From Nakaseomyces glabratus (lineage: Eukaryota > Ascomycota > Saccharomycetes > Saccharomycetales > Saccharomycetaceae), in NCBI RefSeq assembly GCF_010111755.1, contig NC_088959.1, positions 1,078,526 through 1,142,525 of the forward strand: 64,000 bases of DNA, given 5' to 3'. Positions 10,532 through 20,699 of the stretch are shown piece after piece. Position 1 is the first letter of the stretch; every line of letters starts with the position of its first letter. Made by a program: the position numbers and the translations under genes. The notes beneath the pieces are model-generated. The model had not been told where the DNA came from. It did no database searches and saw only the letters and a program-made list of their open reading frames with translations.

Positions 10532-11920
10532 CTTTCCTGCGCAGCTTTGATTGCTAAATGGGCAATGAATTTTTTCTAAAAAACTGAAAAAAAAAATCCA
10601 AAAATCGATGAGTAATTTGCGGATTTTGAAGAGTTTTTATGAAATATTGTCAACAGTGAGACACGAATACGTAGAAACACACCCAGACGGACGCTGCTCT
10701 GCTCTTCGATTAGCAGAATTTCTTTTCGAGATGGGACAGTTACTTGTAGAAAGCTGGTGGCAAATTGAAAAAGAAAACAAAGAATAGTAGTAAAGATCGG
10801 AATTACATAGCCTGAAAAAAACAGGAGCAGTATAGATTTGCTAGCTGTTTTATCCGATCTTATCCCACATCTAACACCAGATGTGTTCTATGCTAGCGAA
10901 ATGTGCTTGTGCTTATTACATGCCGTGCTACTCTTCGGTACTTGTAATATTTGCGGGATGCAATACCATATAGGGTTCCTCTGAAGGATTGAGGTACAGC
11001 TTCTTGGTACCTGTCTTAGTTTACCCTTCCTTTTTATCTTGGGAAACACCATGTTTCCCAAGTATTTCATTACTTTATACCTTGAGTAAAATTTCACTTT
11101 GGGTATGTAGCACTAAATAGCTTTGGCTACTTGAATAATCTTATTAGAACTAAATTACAAATTAGTGCCTTGCGGGACATATAAAATTTGACACTATCAA
11201 ATAAATTTGACAGTACCCATTGTAGTTGAGATTGTCGATTTCTTGGAACTATCATGCAATCACAAATGAAGAAAATGGGATGTTACTTATTACTCTACTC
11301 TACCTTCCATCGCTAAGATGCGACATAACTGAGCTTCGACACCGCATTATGCCAATGTACAATTTTTGCCTCCTCATAGCAATTGTAATAACCGCTTTGA
11401 CAAAAGACTACTTATTTACATAACAGACCAGGATATATATTAAGTCGTTGATAAACATCGACATACTAAAATCAAGATGTAGAGACCTTCTCAAGCATTG
11501 TTATTTTTCTATTCCATTTCAATTTCTAGCATCATTTCGTAGATTAACTGAAATAGAAAAAAAAAAGAATCAGAATTTTCTAGTAGCGTCCAGAAAACTA
11601 GCTCCTCGAAAGAAACTAGGGATGTAACAAGAAATAAGGTCTGCGTTGGTACCGCTTTCTCCATTAAAACCTCACGATAGGATCGCAAGAAGAATTGTTC
11701 GAATAGGATTCACGCAAATAATTTCATCGTCTTCTTAATAAACTTGGAAGGTCATTGGTTATATTAAGAAAGAAGGTAAAAAAAACACTTTGTAAAAAAA
11801 AGTAAAAGTGAATTCAGGACAAAAGTTAAAAAACATTGAACCAAATCATTCTTCCTTTTATATCCTGCTTGGAAGTTCTCACTTCGACGGCCTTGCACTG
11901 TGAAGTAAAAAAAAGTTCCA

Positions 11921-11980
11921 AAAAATTTTTCAAAAATTGCGATGAGCTTTCGTATGAAAAAATTTATATTGCGATGAGAT
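11921..11980 (+). promoter_or_regulatory. RRPE and PAC elements of the NOC4 promoter
   Basis: Order seen: AAAAATTTTT (RRPE, 11921-11930), GCGATGAGCT (PAC, 11939-11948), AAAAAATTT (RRPE-like, 11957-11965) and GCGATGAGAT (PAC, 11971-11980). All lie ~150-210 bp upstream of the NOC4 ATG. RRPE (Stb3) and PAC (Dot6/Tod6) are the established signature of ribosome biogenesis promoters in yeasts, supporting the NOC4 call. Confidence 0.85.
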
Positions 11981-12129
11981 GAGTTACAGTTTGAGAATTT
12001 TAATGATATATTATCAATTAGGTCTTTAAATCTTGATATCAGACCACATATTATTAACAATATTTAATTGTGATTGGAGGTAGGGACTAAAAGATTAGAG
12101 TCAAATTTATCATAGACAAAGGGATACAA

Positions 12130-13797
12130 ATGCTGACAATAGAGGAAACCAAGAAAATCACAAAGAAGATCACCGCTAGTGATGATAGGAAGGACTATAA
12201 TTCTATAGTGAAACTAGTCCAGTCTTTAAAGTTTGAAGAATCTGTTGATCTAGAAGATGAAAAAACAGAAGCAAGTTTGAGATTTTTAGTTGTGGCATTG
12301 TTTCAAATATTCAAGAAACTGTTTAGCAAGAATGAGCTCTCGTTGCATGTTAAAAAACCTGAGATACTTGAATTCAATAAGTGGTGTAGGAAAATATATG
12401 AATCATTCAAAAACAATTTACTAAAAATTATATCAAAAGTTGAATTTGAGTGCTCATTAACTTTGGATTGTTTAGATGTCTACATGCAGCTGCTTGAACA
12501 AGAGTCAATACACTTTGCATCATCCAAAGATGCCACATATTTCCCAAACAAATCATTCAGAAAACTAATTAAAGCCCTATTTGACTCAAATCTAAAAGAG
12601 TTTGAGTTAGACCCCAAGACTGGAGAATCACAAAGCCCCTTAATCACAGAATTCACCGAGAAATATTTTAAAGAGTTTGTTGACGTTCAATTCTACTTTT
12701 TATCTGAATTTCTTGACTTACAAGAGAGCAAGGAGCTACATGCAAGCTCACACATCGCAGCCAAATGGCTAGCTATTGTCAACCATGATAGATACTTAAC
12801 TAATGGTGATGTTGAACTAGAGATATTTGTATCCAATCCTCCTCAAGCAATTGAGTCTGAGTCTAAATTCAAATCTAACCTTGAAAAAAATTGGTTACTA
12901 TTACTGAATAGCGAACTTTCCATTAGCCAATATAAAACCATTCTTCTAATACTTCATAGAAGAGTGGTGCCTTATTTACAAAATCCGACGAAATTGATGG
13001 ATTTCTTAACCGATTCATATAATCTCCAAAGCTCCAAAACAATTAATGCTGATGCTGTTCCAATACTGGCCTTAAATGGTTTATTTGAGTTGATCAAGTC
13101 TTCAGGTTTAGAATACCCTAATTTTTATGGAAAACTTTATCAGCTGCTCACTCCAGACCTGATGCATGTGAAGTATAGATCAAGGTTTTTCAGACTAATG
13201 GATATTTTCTTATCATCTACACATTTATCAGCTCATTTGGTTGCCTCCTTCATAAAAAAATTAGCAAGGCTCTCTATATCCGCCCCACCTGGAGCAATCG
13301 TCACAGTATTGCCATTTATCTACAATCTACTAAAAAGACACCCAAGTTGTATGATAATGATACATGACCCAGCATTTGTTTCCAACCCCTTCCATACACC
13401 GGATCAGCGTAAAGCCTTAGCTGAACTTCAAACAAACTTTAAAGATCCATTTGATGCTGCTGCAGTAGATCCAGAGCAAACGCATGCAATGGAATCTTCA
13501 TTATGGGAGTTAAAAACCCTAATGGACCACTACCATCCAAATGTAGCAACTCTGGCAAAAATCTTCTCGCAACAATTTAAGAAGATGCATTATAATATGG
13601 AGGATTTCCTTGACTGGAGTTATGATACGTTACTGGAGGCTGAAGCTTCAAGAAGATTAAAAGTTTTACCAACTTTAGAATTTGAAGAATTTCCCTCACT
13701 ACTTCAAAATCCTGGAACAAATAATACGGATGAAGACAACTTAGAGAACGATGCTTTTCTACCCGGTAGTGGGTATTTAAGCGGTATTGCATGGTAG
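12130..13797 (+). CDS. NOC4: NOC4, nucleolar 40S assembly factor
   Basis: 555 residues; from memory ~552 in S. cerevisiae (YPR144C). Noc4 binds Nop14 and acts in nucleolar maturation and export of the small ribosomal subunit. The N-terminal half is helical and divergent. The second half (about 310-490) is the CBF/Mak21-type domain, recognised by KYRSRFFRLMDIFLSS, LARLSISAPPGAIVTVLPF and the following NLLKRHPSC. The end is acidic, with LPGSGYLSGIAW as last residues. The ATG at 12130 is in frame with the whole domain. It is divergent from the ASN gene, as NOC4 is from ASN1 in S. cerevisiae. A tRNA-Ile on the opposite strand lies ~130 bp past the stop. Confidence 0.92.
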   Translation: MLTIEETKKITKKITASDDRKDYNSIVKLVQSLKFEESVDLEDEKTEASLRFLVVALFQIFKKLFSKNELSLHVKKPEILEFNKWCRKIYESFKNNLLKIISKVEFECSLTLDCLDVYMQLLEQESIHFASSKDATYFPNKSFRKLIKALFDSNLKEFELDPKTGESQSPLITEFTEKYFKEFVDVQFYFLSEFLDLQESKELHASSHIAAKWLAIVNHDRYLTNGDVELEIFVSNPPQAIESESKFKSNLEKNWLLLLNSELSISQYKTILLILHRRVVPYLQNPTKLMDFLTDSYNLQSSKTINADAVPILALNGLFELIKSSGLEYPNFYGKLYQLLTPDLMHVKYRSRFFRLMDIFLSSTHLSAHLVASFIKKLARLSISAPPGAIVTVLPFIYNLLKRHPSCMIMIHDPAFVSNPFHTPDQRKALAELQTNFKDPFDAAAVDPEQTHAMESSLWELKTLMDHYHPNVATLAKIFSQQFKKMHYNMEDFLDWSYDTLLEAEASRRLKVLPTLEFEEFPSLLQNPGTNNTDEDNLENDAFLPGSGYLSGIAW

Positions 13798-13919
13798 TCT
13801 ATAGCACATAGAATAATATATACATTTTTAAAACATCTATTAATACTGGCATATTCACAAACTTAATGACAAAAATATCTATATATTTTACAAGCACATG
13901 TTGCGAGAGGCAAAAAGAC

Positions 13920-13925
13920 AAAAAA
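13920..13925 (-). terminator. Pol III terminator of tRNA-Ile
   Basis: Run of six T on the minus strand, starting 6 nt past the 3' end of the tRNA. Confidence 0.8.
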
Positions 13926-13930
13926 GTAAT

Positions 13931-14003
13931 GGTCTCTAGCGGGATCGAACCGCTGATCCCCGCGTTATTAGCACGGTGCCTTAACCAACTGGGCCAAGAG
14001 ACC
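13931..14003 (-). tRNA. tRNA-Ile (anticodon AAU)
   Basis: 73 nt on the minus strand, no intron. The acceptor arm GGTCTCT pairs with AGAGACC, the anticodon loop is CTAATAA (AAT), and the B box reads GGTTCGATCCC. It looks the same as the S. cerevisiae tRNA-Ile(AAU) as I remember it. Confidence 0.97.
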
Positions 14004-14360
14004 ATTTTATTGTTGTATACCATCTGGAAAGTTAGAAGTACATGTATTAAGATTATATATTTTGGCAGAAAATGTTTGCGATCATCACCGCATGGAAGAT
14101 TGCGGATTTTGCAACATAAAATACAACGAAATATGAATAATTAACATGATACCAAAGTTAGGAACAGGATGTTGTTGCAACATAATTGTCATTATATGCA
14201 TATTATTCGAGAAATTGAGATATAATCACATCATGATTTCCAATATTTTATAACCTATTATTTAAAAGTTAACGAGTAGTCAATTAACCGCTTCAAAACA
14301 CCTTGAATGTAGAAATAATGTTATGATGGCAAAAGATTTATTATGCTTCATGCAATTGCG
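14004..14360. other. Intergenic: tRNA-Ile to PalC-like gene
   Basis: ~357 bp of AT-rich DNA upstream of the tRNA and past the 3' end of the PalC-like gene. No further feature seen. Confidence 0.6.
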
Positions 14361-15572
14361 CTAAAAATATTCATCATGTCCAATAGATAGAGCTGTGTCC
14401 TCAATAAGTTCATTTTGATCAGATATTTTCCACGATATACTTTTCAAATTCATAATAATGGCCTTCGGTAAATCTCTGATCAACATATCTTCATCCTCAA
14501 TTGGCTCTTGAAATGAGTATAATTGATTAGTTTTCTCATACCTGTAACTCAGAAGCAGGAAAAGGGGCAAAATTAGGTCGTTAAGAACATTCAATAGAAG
14601 TGGTCTTAAAGGGTCATTGGAATTATCCTTGTTGAACGTTACTTTTAATGATTTTAAGGTGGAATTAAAATCCACAGTTTTTTCCTTTTTGAACACATTT
14701 TTCAATTTACCCAAGCTAGCAGCTTTCAGGTTTTTCTTATGCCCATCAAACACCATAATAGAATCCAAAGAGCTTTGTAGATCTGTTGTTTTCATAATAC
14801 TTCTCGTTAAATATTTTCTTGATAACTTCAAAAAGCCCATCGCGTGTCCTACATTATTTGCTTCATATTGCTCCAATGACACCAATAAGTATATTAAAAC
14901 TTTTATAAAATCGACATTGTAAGAGTTAATAATAGTAATGGGCAATGTATTGGATGAGTGTTTGCCAAGAATGGCAACCATTGTTTCTAATGCACTGATA
15001 CACATTCTTGAGTACAGAGTTATGTTATTTGAACTCAAAATATTCTGCGTTAAGTCATTAGAGTGATCCAAGTCGAGGATGGAATCTTTGTACAAATTGG
15101 ATCGCAGTTTTGTTATAGCTACTAAAACTACACTAAGCTGTTGTAGTACGCCCATTTCGTTAGTATATCTTAGTAGATATTGATACAGTTCTTCATCTCC
15201 ATGTAGCCAATCAGTTGACTTGAGGAATAGTAGTATTCCAATTGCGCGTTTCAAGTAGTCACTGGCAGTTGTCCATAGGTCCGTCCTTCCAGCTGTATAT
15301 GCCACAGTCATAGATTCTAGAACCATTTTCTCATATGCAATAGCGATATTTAACGTAGTGATTGTTAATTCATGGTCGATGCCTTTTGTTGCTTTAAATC
15401 TCAGTAGTAACTGAATATAACTGAATAGTTTTGCCAGCACATTATCAGGGGCGCTGGCACTCGTTATCAATTCTATAACATCTTGTCTAGCAACATTAAG
15501 TTCAATGTTGGGTGTGCTGAAACCTGTGTTGTAACAAATATACTGGTTTGATGTAGCTGTAGTTTTACTCAT
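14361..15572 (-). CDS. PalC-like pH-response protein (YGR122W orthologue)
   Basis: 403 residues; from memory S. cerevisiae YGR122W has 402. That protein is regarded as the counterpart of Aspergillus PalC, a BRO1-domain protein that binds ESCRT-III (Snf7) at the plasma membrane and is needed for proteolytic activation of Rim101 in alkaline conditions. Here the protein is almost entirely helical (repeated Leu-rich helices at about 35-330), consistent with a BRO1 fold. There is no signal peptide, membrane segment or catalytic motif. The call depends on length and position next to the ammonium permease (YGR121C in S. cerevisiae, same relative orientation). The gene PPT1, found between YGR122W and ASN2 in S. 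cerevisiae, is absent here. Confidence 0.8.
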   Translation of the reverse strand: MSKTTATSNQYICYNTGFSTPNIELNVARQDVIELITSASAPDNVLAKLFSYIQLLLRFKATKGIDHELTITTLNIAIAYEKMVLESMTVAYTAGRTDLWTTASDYLKRAIGILLFLKSTDWLHGDEELYQYLLRYTNEMGVLQQLSVVLVAITKLRSNLYKDSILDLDHSNDLTQNILSSNNITLYSRMCISALETMVAILGKHSSNTLPITIINSYNVDFIKVLIYLLVSLEQYEANNVGHAMGFLKLSRKYLTRSIMKTTDLQSSLDSIMVFDGHKKNLKAASLGKLKNVFKKEKTVDFNSTLKSLKVTFNKDNSNDPLRPLLLNVLNDLILPLFLLLSYRYEKTNQLYSFQEPIEDEDMLIRDLPKAIIMNLKSISWKISDQNELIEDTALSIGHDEYF

Positions 15573-16281
15573 TATGCAGAAAGATCAAAGCCAAAAACCC
15601 AGGATAAAATAATGAAAGATAGCAGATAATAATCAATTAAGGGATATAAAAATGCTAACGATCGAACACCAACAATTCTAACTTGACTATCATATAAGTA
15701 GGCTATAGTTTTCTTTACTGAATGGAGCTTCAACTTCTATACAGCTTTAACCAGAAAAAAAACAGGGAAAGCAAACAAATGCCTAGCTCTTTGGACAAAC
15801 GTAGTTGCAATTGATTTTTTTTTTGATCAGTATGATGGTAATGGTAAGAACAGCAAACGTATTTGCAAGACGCACTTTTTGTTGCTCCGAGAATCGATAA
15901 ATCAATGAGATAAGATTTAATCAATTGAGATTAAACAAAAATCATGTGGATTTTGAAAGTCAGATGAGATGTAGACAGATCATCAACGGACTCTGATAGC
16001 TATTTTCTACGCTTTTAGCAATCGCGAGATTAAAACCTCTGTGAAGTCGCATGCCAAACCAAGGTGATAAATATCCAGAGGGATCAAACAAGGCAATACA
16101 ACTCCAATTCCATACAGGTGTATCACATGATCAGAAAAATAGAAATTAAAAAAACTACAACATTGTACGAAAATGACATGTGATAATACGTATGAAAGAG
16201 CAATCTAGAGTCAACTTCTAGTTTCCTTTTGGTTCTTCTGGGTGGAGTCTCTCTCTACACCAATCATCTAGCTGTCTCTGC

Positions 16282-16317
16282 TAGTGTATGTGTTAGTGTA
16301 TATGTTAGTGTATGTGT
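16282..16317. repeat. 12-bp tandem repeat (TAGTGTATGTGT)
   Basis: Three head-to-tail copies, the middle one with a single change, followed by GGGTGTGCATG. Non-coding, on the PalC-like gene side of the long intergenic region. Confidence 0.8.
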
Positions 16318-16439
16318 GGGTGTGCATGTTATTAGGGCAACAAAATAGTACGTGCGAAGGGTTGTGAGGTATTTTAAGCACAGGAGACTGTTTGCGTTGT
16401 TGCTTCAAACATGGGTAAAGTGATGAGAACACTATTATC

Positions 16440-16943
16440 CTTATCAAGCATATTAGTTCCCGATTTGTCAATAAACAAGGGATAGATAAGATAAGATAGG
16501 AGATACTACTCCGCCCACTTGTTATGTTTTGACTCTGAGAATTTTTATTGTTTGATTACCCAAAACGGTAAGATAACACTCTAGACGCATCTAAGCCAAT
16601 AGATAAGCCTATAGATATGTGAAACCTTGGATAGAAAGAAGTCAGAAAGGATTACCATTTCTAGTGGTTCCCCGGCGGATGAGGAAGGAAGACGAAATAA
16701 CGCCATCAAAAGGCATCGGCCAATAAGATGCCCACGATAATTGGAAATAGCAAGACAATAGAAACTGACGAAAAACCTGGAGCACATCAATGCGGGTCAC
16801 AATATACCCCGTACAGACTAAATTATTCCCCCGAACCTCTAGCACATACTCTCCTCATCAGCCGAACATGAACATACGCCAGTACAACGCCTTTGGAAAC
16901 AATAAAAAAAAGAAATAAAGATAAGATAAGTAAAACTGATAAG
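16440..16943. promoter_or_regulatory. Cluster of GATA-factor sites (GATAAG x7)
   Basis: Six GATAAG cores on the plus strand at 16485, 16490 (overlapping), 16602, 16920, 16925 (overlapping) and 16938, plus CTTATC at 16440. Gln3/Gat1-type factors use clustered GATAAG sites to activate ammonium permeases under nitrogen limitation. The cluster is 1.6-2.1 kb from the MEP ATG and ~0.9-1.4 kb from the PalC-like gene, so its target is inferred. Confidence 0.5.
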
Positions 16944-18238
16944 ATCGAATATCTATTCTCCAGCTAATATACGGGGACTACTCTGTAGGCTGACTTGTAT
17001 CAATGGCATTGAATCGTCAGACGCAAAGAAACTGCACAGCACGGAGCATCCTTAGTAGGAACTGCCAGTAGAAAGACCTGGAGACGAGACAAAGAAGAAA
17101 TATGCTATTCTAGAAGGAGGAGAAGAAGGGGGGGAATCGCTTGAAGATCTTGCCATCCTAAGAAACACACGCGAGAAGGAAAAAGAAGGATCCCATGAGA
17201 AGAAAGTCAAAAAAAAAAAAATAGGTCAGAGAAAAGTCCGTGAACAGATAGTAACACATACACATAAACATACAAAAGAAGAAAAAAAACCGCAAACAAA
17301 ACACGCAGGGAATGGAGACTGTACAAAATCCAAACGTGTTTTTACGGAAGAAATATCAAAGGGGAGAAAAAGGTCGCACAAGAGATTAGTCCAAAAAAAC
17401 CTCGCTAGTAAGGGTCCATCCATCATCATGCTTAGATAGATGTACCTATTTTTGCTAGAAATCGCTGCAGTTCAGTATAGAAGCTTTACAGAGCACTACA
17501 AGGCCCGTATCAGGAAAGCTTGGACTCTCCCTGCAGTTGTGCTGTGGACAATGTTCATGAAATCATTGGAAGATCGACTTTTCTTTGCTACACACATCTT
17601 TACATCAAAAGCACGTAGAGAGCAAACAGACGTAGCAAGAAAAACTGATCTTCCCAGCCATCTCCCTGAAGCACACGGGCAGTGAAAAGAATGCCCGGGC
17701 AGTACACTGCACAGTACACTGGACAGCAAGTGAGACTGAGAACTCTAAAGGAACTTAGGAGAACGACAGCTCTTAATCGCAACTAGCACCTTTTGCCCAC
17801 TTTACACTCAGATAATCGCTGAGGGGATTCAGACTATACTTTCTGCACAGATTTCGAAAAATGGGAAATCCTCCCCCTCATATGGACTTGATGAGCTGTG
17901 TTGAGTCTCTCTACCTTTGTTAGTCAACTACTTGTGTTGCAGCTGATAGTGGAAAAAAAAATAAATGAAATGGAATAATATGGCTAAACTACTTTCGATT
18001 TTGAACCAGGCAAACTTGTATTGCTCCCATAAAGACAAAATAAACTGGAGATTGAAGAAGAACTAAAGGTATCAATATCTAACAATTTTAGGAAGAAACT
18101 TCATGTGCAGAATATAGTTCTAGTGCGATAATTAGCCAGCTATTGCGGTGGGAATCAAGATAATATTCTTGATGGGAAGAAAATAAGACCCAAAAAAAAA
18201 GAAACTCCAGTAATTTGGAAAATCTTTATTCAAAGCCT

Positions 18239-18259
18239 ATATATACTTATTATATATAT
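18239..18259 (+). promoter_or_regulatory. TATA-like tracts upstream of MEP
   Basis: Two TATATATA tracts (18239-18246 and 18251-18259), ~290-310 bp upstream of the MEP ATG. Confidence 0.35.
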
Positions 18260-18546
18260 GCAGATGATCATAGCTGGACATATAATTAGTGTTATACACA
18301 ACACAGCACTCCCAATTTAATAAATTATAGAATTCTTTAAACAGTTCTTTTTAGGACTGATACTTTTAACCTAACCTAAGATTATATCAGAATAGCCACA
18401 ATTATACAATTAGCTACTATCCTACAAACGTTCCAAGAACATAAACGACTATATCAAAACCAATTATAAAATAATAGGAAACTGTTATACAAAAGTGATT
18501 CAACTAATTCGATTTTATCTAATAGATTAATTATTTTTTGTCTGCG

Positions 18547-19983
18547 ATGGCTAGAGGAGATGGATATGTATGGACAGAGACATATGATCCTGCGACAGTT
18601 GCTTTTATCATACTAGGTGCCGCGCTGGTATTCTTTATGGTTCCAGGTTTAGGATTTTTATACTCAGGACTGGCGAGAAGAAAGTCTGCCTTAGCACTGA
18701 TATGGGCTGTACTGATGGCAACACTGGTTGGCATGCTCCAATGGTATTTTTGGGGTTATTCTCTTGCATTTTCAAAGACAGCTCCAAACAACAAATTCAT
18801 TGGAAATTTGGATTCTTTTGGTTTCAGAAACGTCTATGGGAAGACATCAGAAGATTCAACGTACCCGGAAATTGCATTTGCATCTTTCCAGATGATGTTC
18901 TTATGTGTCACAGTAAGCATTATTGCTGGTGCTACCGCTGAAAGAGGTAAACTTCTTCCACATATGGTGTTTCTCTTTATTTTTGCAACACTAGTTTATT
19001 GTCCTATCACGTACTGGATATGGGCTCCAGGTGGATGGTGTTATAAATGGGGTGTTTTGGATTGGGCTGGGGGTGGCCCAGTCGAAATTGTTAGTGCTGT
19101 TGCTGGGTTTGTTTATTCATACTTCCTTGGAAGACGTAGAGAGAATTTACTTATCAACTTCAGACCACATAATGTTTCCATGGTCACTTTAGGTACTTCA
19201 ATTCTATGGTTTGGCTGGCTGCTTTTCAATGCAGCAACATCTTTGACACCTAATTTACGCTCTGCATACGCATTTATGAATACAAACATCAGTGCTGTTA
19301 CAGGTGGTATGACATGGTGTCTACTGGATTATAGGTCGGAGAAAAAGTGGTCGACTGTGGGTTTATGTTCCGGGATCATCTGTGGTCTAGTTGCTGCAAC
19401 CCCCAGTTCAGGTTGTATCACATTATATGGATCATTAATACAAGGCATTATTTCAGGCGTAGTTTGTAACTTCGCTACTAAGATCAAGTACTACTTAAAG
19501 GTCGATGATGCTATGGATCTGTTGGCGGAGCACGGTGTTGCTGGTATAGTAGGCTTGATATTTAACGCTTTATTCGCAGCAGACTGGGTTATTGGAATGG
19601 ATGGAGCTACAAAGCATAGAGGTGGCTGGATCACACACAACTACAGACAAATGTACAAACAAATCGCATATATTGGTGCTGTTGCTGGATATACAGCTGT
19701 AGTGACTGCTTTGATATGCATAGTCATAGACAATATACCAGGATTAAGACTTAGAGCATCTGAAGAAGCTGAGGCTCTTGGTATGGATGAAGATCAAATT
19801 GGTGAATTTGCATACGATTATGTCGAAGTTAGAAGAGATTATTACTTATGGGGTGTTGATAACGACAACAATAGTGCAGATAACACCGATGGAAATGCTG
19901 ATGATCAATCAGTTACAGGTTCATCAACAGCAGCCACCAATGAAGGTCACGATATAGAAAAGGTTCCAGCTGGACCACAATAG
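18547..19983 (+). CDS. MEP1: Ammonium permease, Mep1/Mep3 type
   Basis: 478 residues from the ATG at 18547; the open frame begins three codons earlier at a TTG, which is not a credible yeast start. Amt/Mep/Rh transporter of the plasma membrane with about 11 membrane segments (about residues 17-405), including FYSGLARRK-like and GATAERGKL signatures. The first twin-histidine position is Glu180 (GGGPVE) and the second is His329 (LAEHG); Glu at the first site is characteristic of Mep1/Mep3 and not Mep2. The cytosolic tail (about 410-478) is acidic and Asn/Ser-rich. Synteny with YGR121C (MEP1) on one sister region and YPR138C (MEP3) on the other means it represents the common ancestor; MEP1 is chosen because YGR122W is next door. 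Confidence 0.93.
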   Translation: MARGDGYVWTETYDPATVAFIILGAALVFFMVPGLGFLYSGLARRKSALALIWAVLMATLVGMLQWYFWGYSLAFSKTAPNNKFIGNLDSFGFRNVYGKTSEDSTYPEIAFASFQMMFLCVTVSIIAGATAERGKLLPHMVFLFIFATLVYCPITYWIWAPGGWCYKWGVLDWAGGGPVEIVSAVAGFVYSYFLGRRRENLLINFRPHNVSMVTLGTSILWFGWLLFNAATSLTPNLRSAYAFMNTNISAVTGGMTWCLLDYRSEKKWSTVGLCSGIICGLVAATPSSGCITLYGSLIQGIISGVVCNFATKIKYYLKVDDAMDLLAEHGVAGIVGLIFNALFAADWVIGMDGATKHRGGWITHNYRQMYKQIAYIGAVAGYTAVVTALICIVIDNIPGLRLRASEEAEALGMDEDQIGEFAYDYVEVRRDYYLWGVDNDNNSADNTDGNADDQSVTGSSTAATNEGHDIEKVPAGPQ

Positions 19984-20699
19984 TAAAATTGCATCGTAGG
20001 AATACAATTAATTTACCTTGCATCTCGAAGTCAGGGTATTAAATAGTCATTCATTTTAGTCACTTGCCAATATTCATTAATTTATGTTTTATTTCAGTTC
20101 AATTATTTTCCTTTTATTTAATATGAGGAGTTAACTCTCTAATTTTTCCCGATGCTTGCACATTAATGTAGCAAGTAATCCTTCCACAATCTACATGGGT
20201 GCTTATATTTATACATTTCCTTTATTAACATCTCTGCAAATAAGTTACACATAATTCATTTCTTTTTGATATTAATACATATATTACATCAGAAATATCT
20301 GTTTTGTGATCTACTATTACTTTTTATTTGCACTAAATCCAACTTTTCTGTCTAAATATGTTATGTTAGCAGTACATTTTATGATATCTGTAACATTTTA
20401 TCCTATTCTTTAACGTGATTCATAACTATGTATTTTTGGTATTCAATATTTGAGCCTGTCATTTTATTATAAATATCTGAAACGATGCTACGTTATTTTG
20501 TTTCGGATCAAACCAATAATAACTTAACGGTACCTCAATTACTATCCATATCACAATAAAAAAAATAAATTTCTTCTCGAAATTAGATGTGTATATATAG
20601 CTAACCTACTGCATAAACTTCATTCATTGTAATAAAACCCTCAAGAAGTGCATCTATTAATTCAACCAGAATCTATGACACTTTGGAGGAAATAGGGTG
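19984..20699. other. Convergent MEP-MCM1 intergenic region
   Basis: 716 bp of AT-rich terminator DNA between two convergent genes. It contains a near-perfect 21-bp palindrome at 20155-20175 (CTTGC, ACATTAATGT, A, GCAAG), which could form a hairpin at a 3' end. No gene seen. Confidence 0.6.

Larger units (their letters stand above)
10256..12129. other. Divergent ASN-NOC4 intergenic region
   Basis: 1874 bp between the divergent ASN and NOC4 genes. A TATA box and a Gcn4-type half-site lie on the ASN side and RRPE/PAC elements on the NOC4 side (listed separately). The middle (10.8-11.7 kb) holds only short ORFs without recognisable protein character. Confidence 0.6.
15573..18546. other. Long divergent intergenic region, PalC-like gene / MEP
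   Basis: 2974 bp, very long for this compact genome. The part at ~16.2-17.9 kb is visibly richer in G+C and in purine tracts than the flanks, while 17.95-18.55 kb is AT-rich. It contains a GATAAG cluster, a 12-bp repeat and TATA-like tracts (listed separately). No ORF in it looks like a protein gene (longest ~81 codons, low complexity), and no tRNA is present. Confidence 0.6.

Noticed and set aside
17440..17685. 81-codon ORF in the MEP upstream region
   Set aside because: Overlaps antisense frames of similar length, has no conserved motif, and the region looks regulatory.
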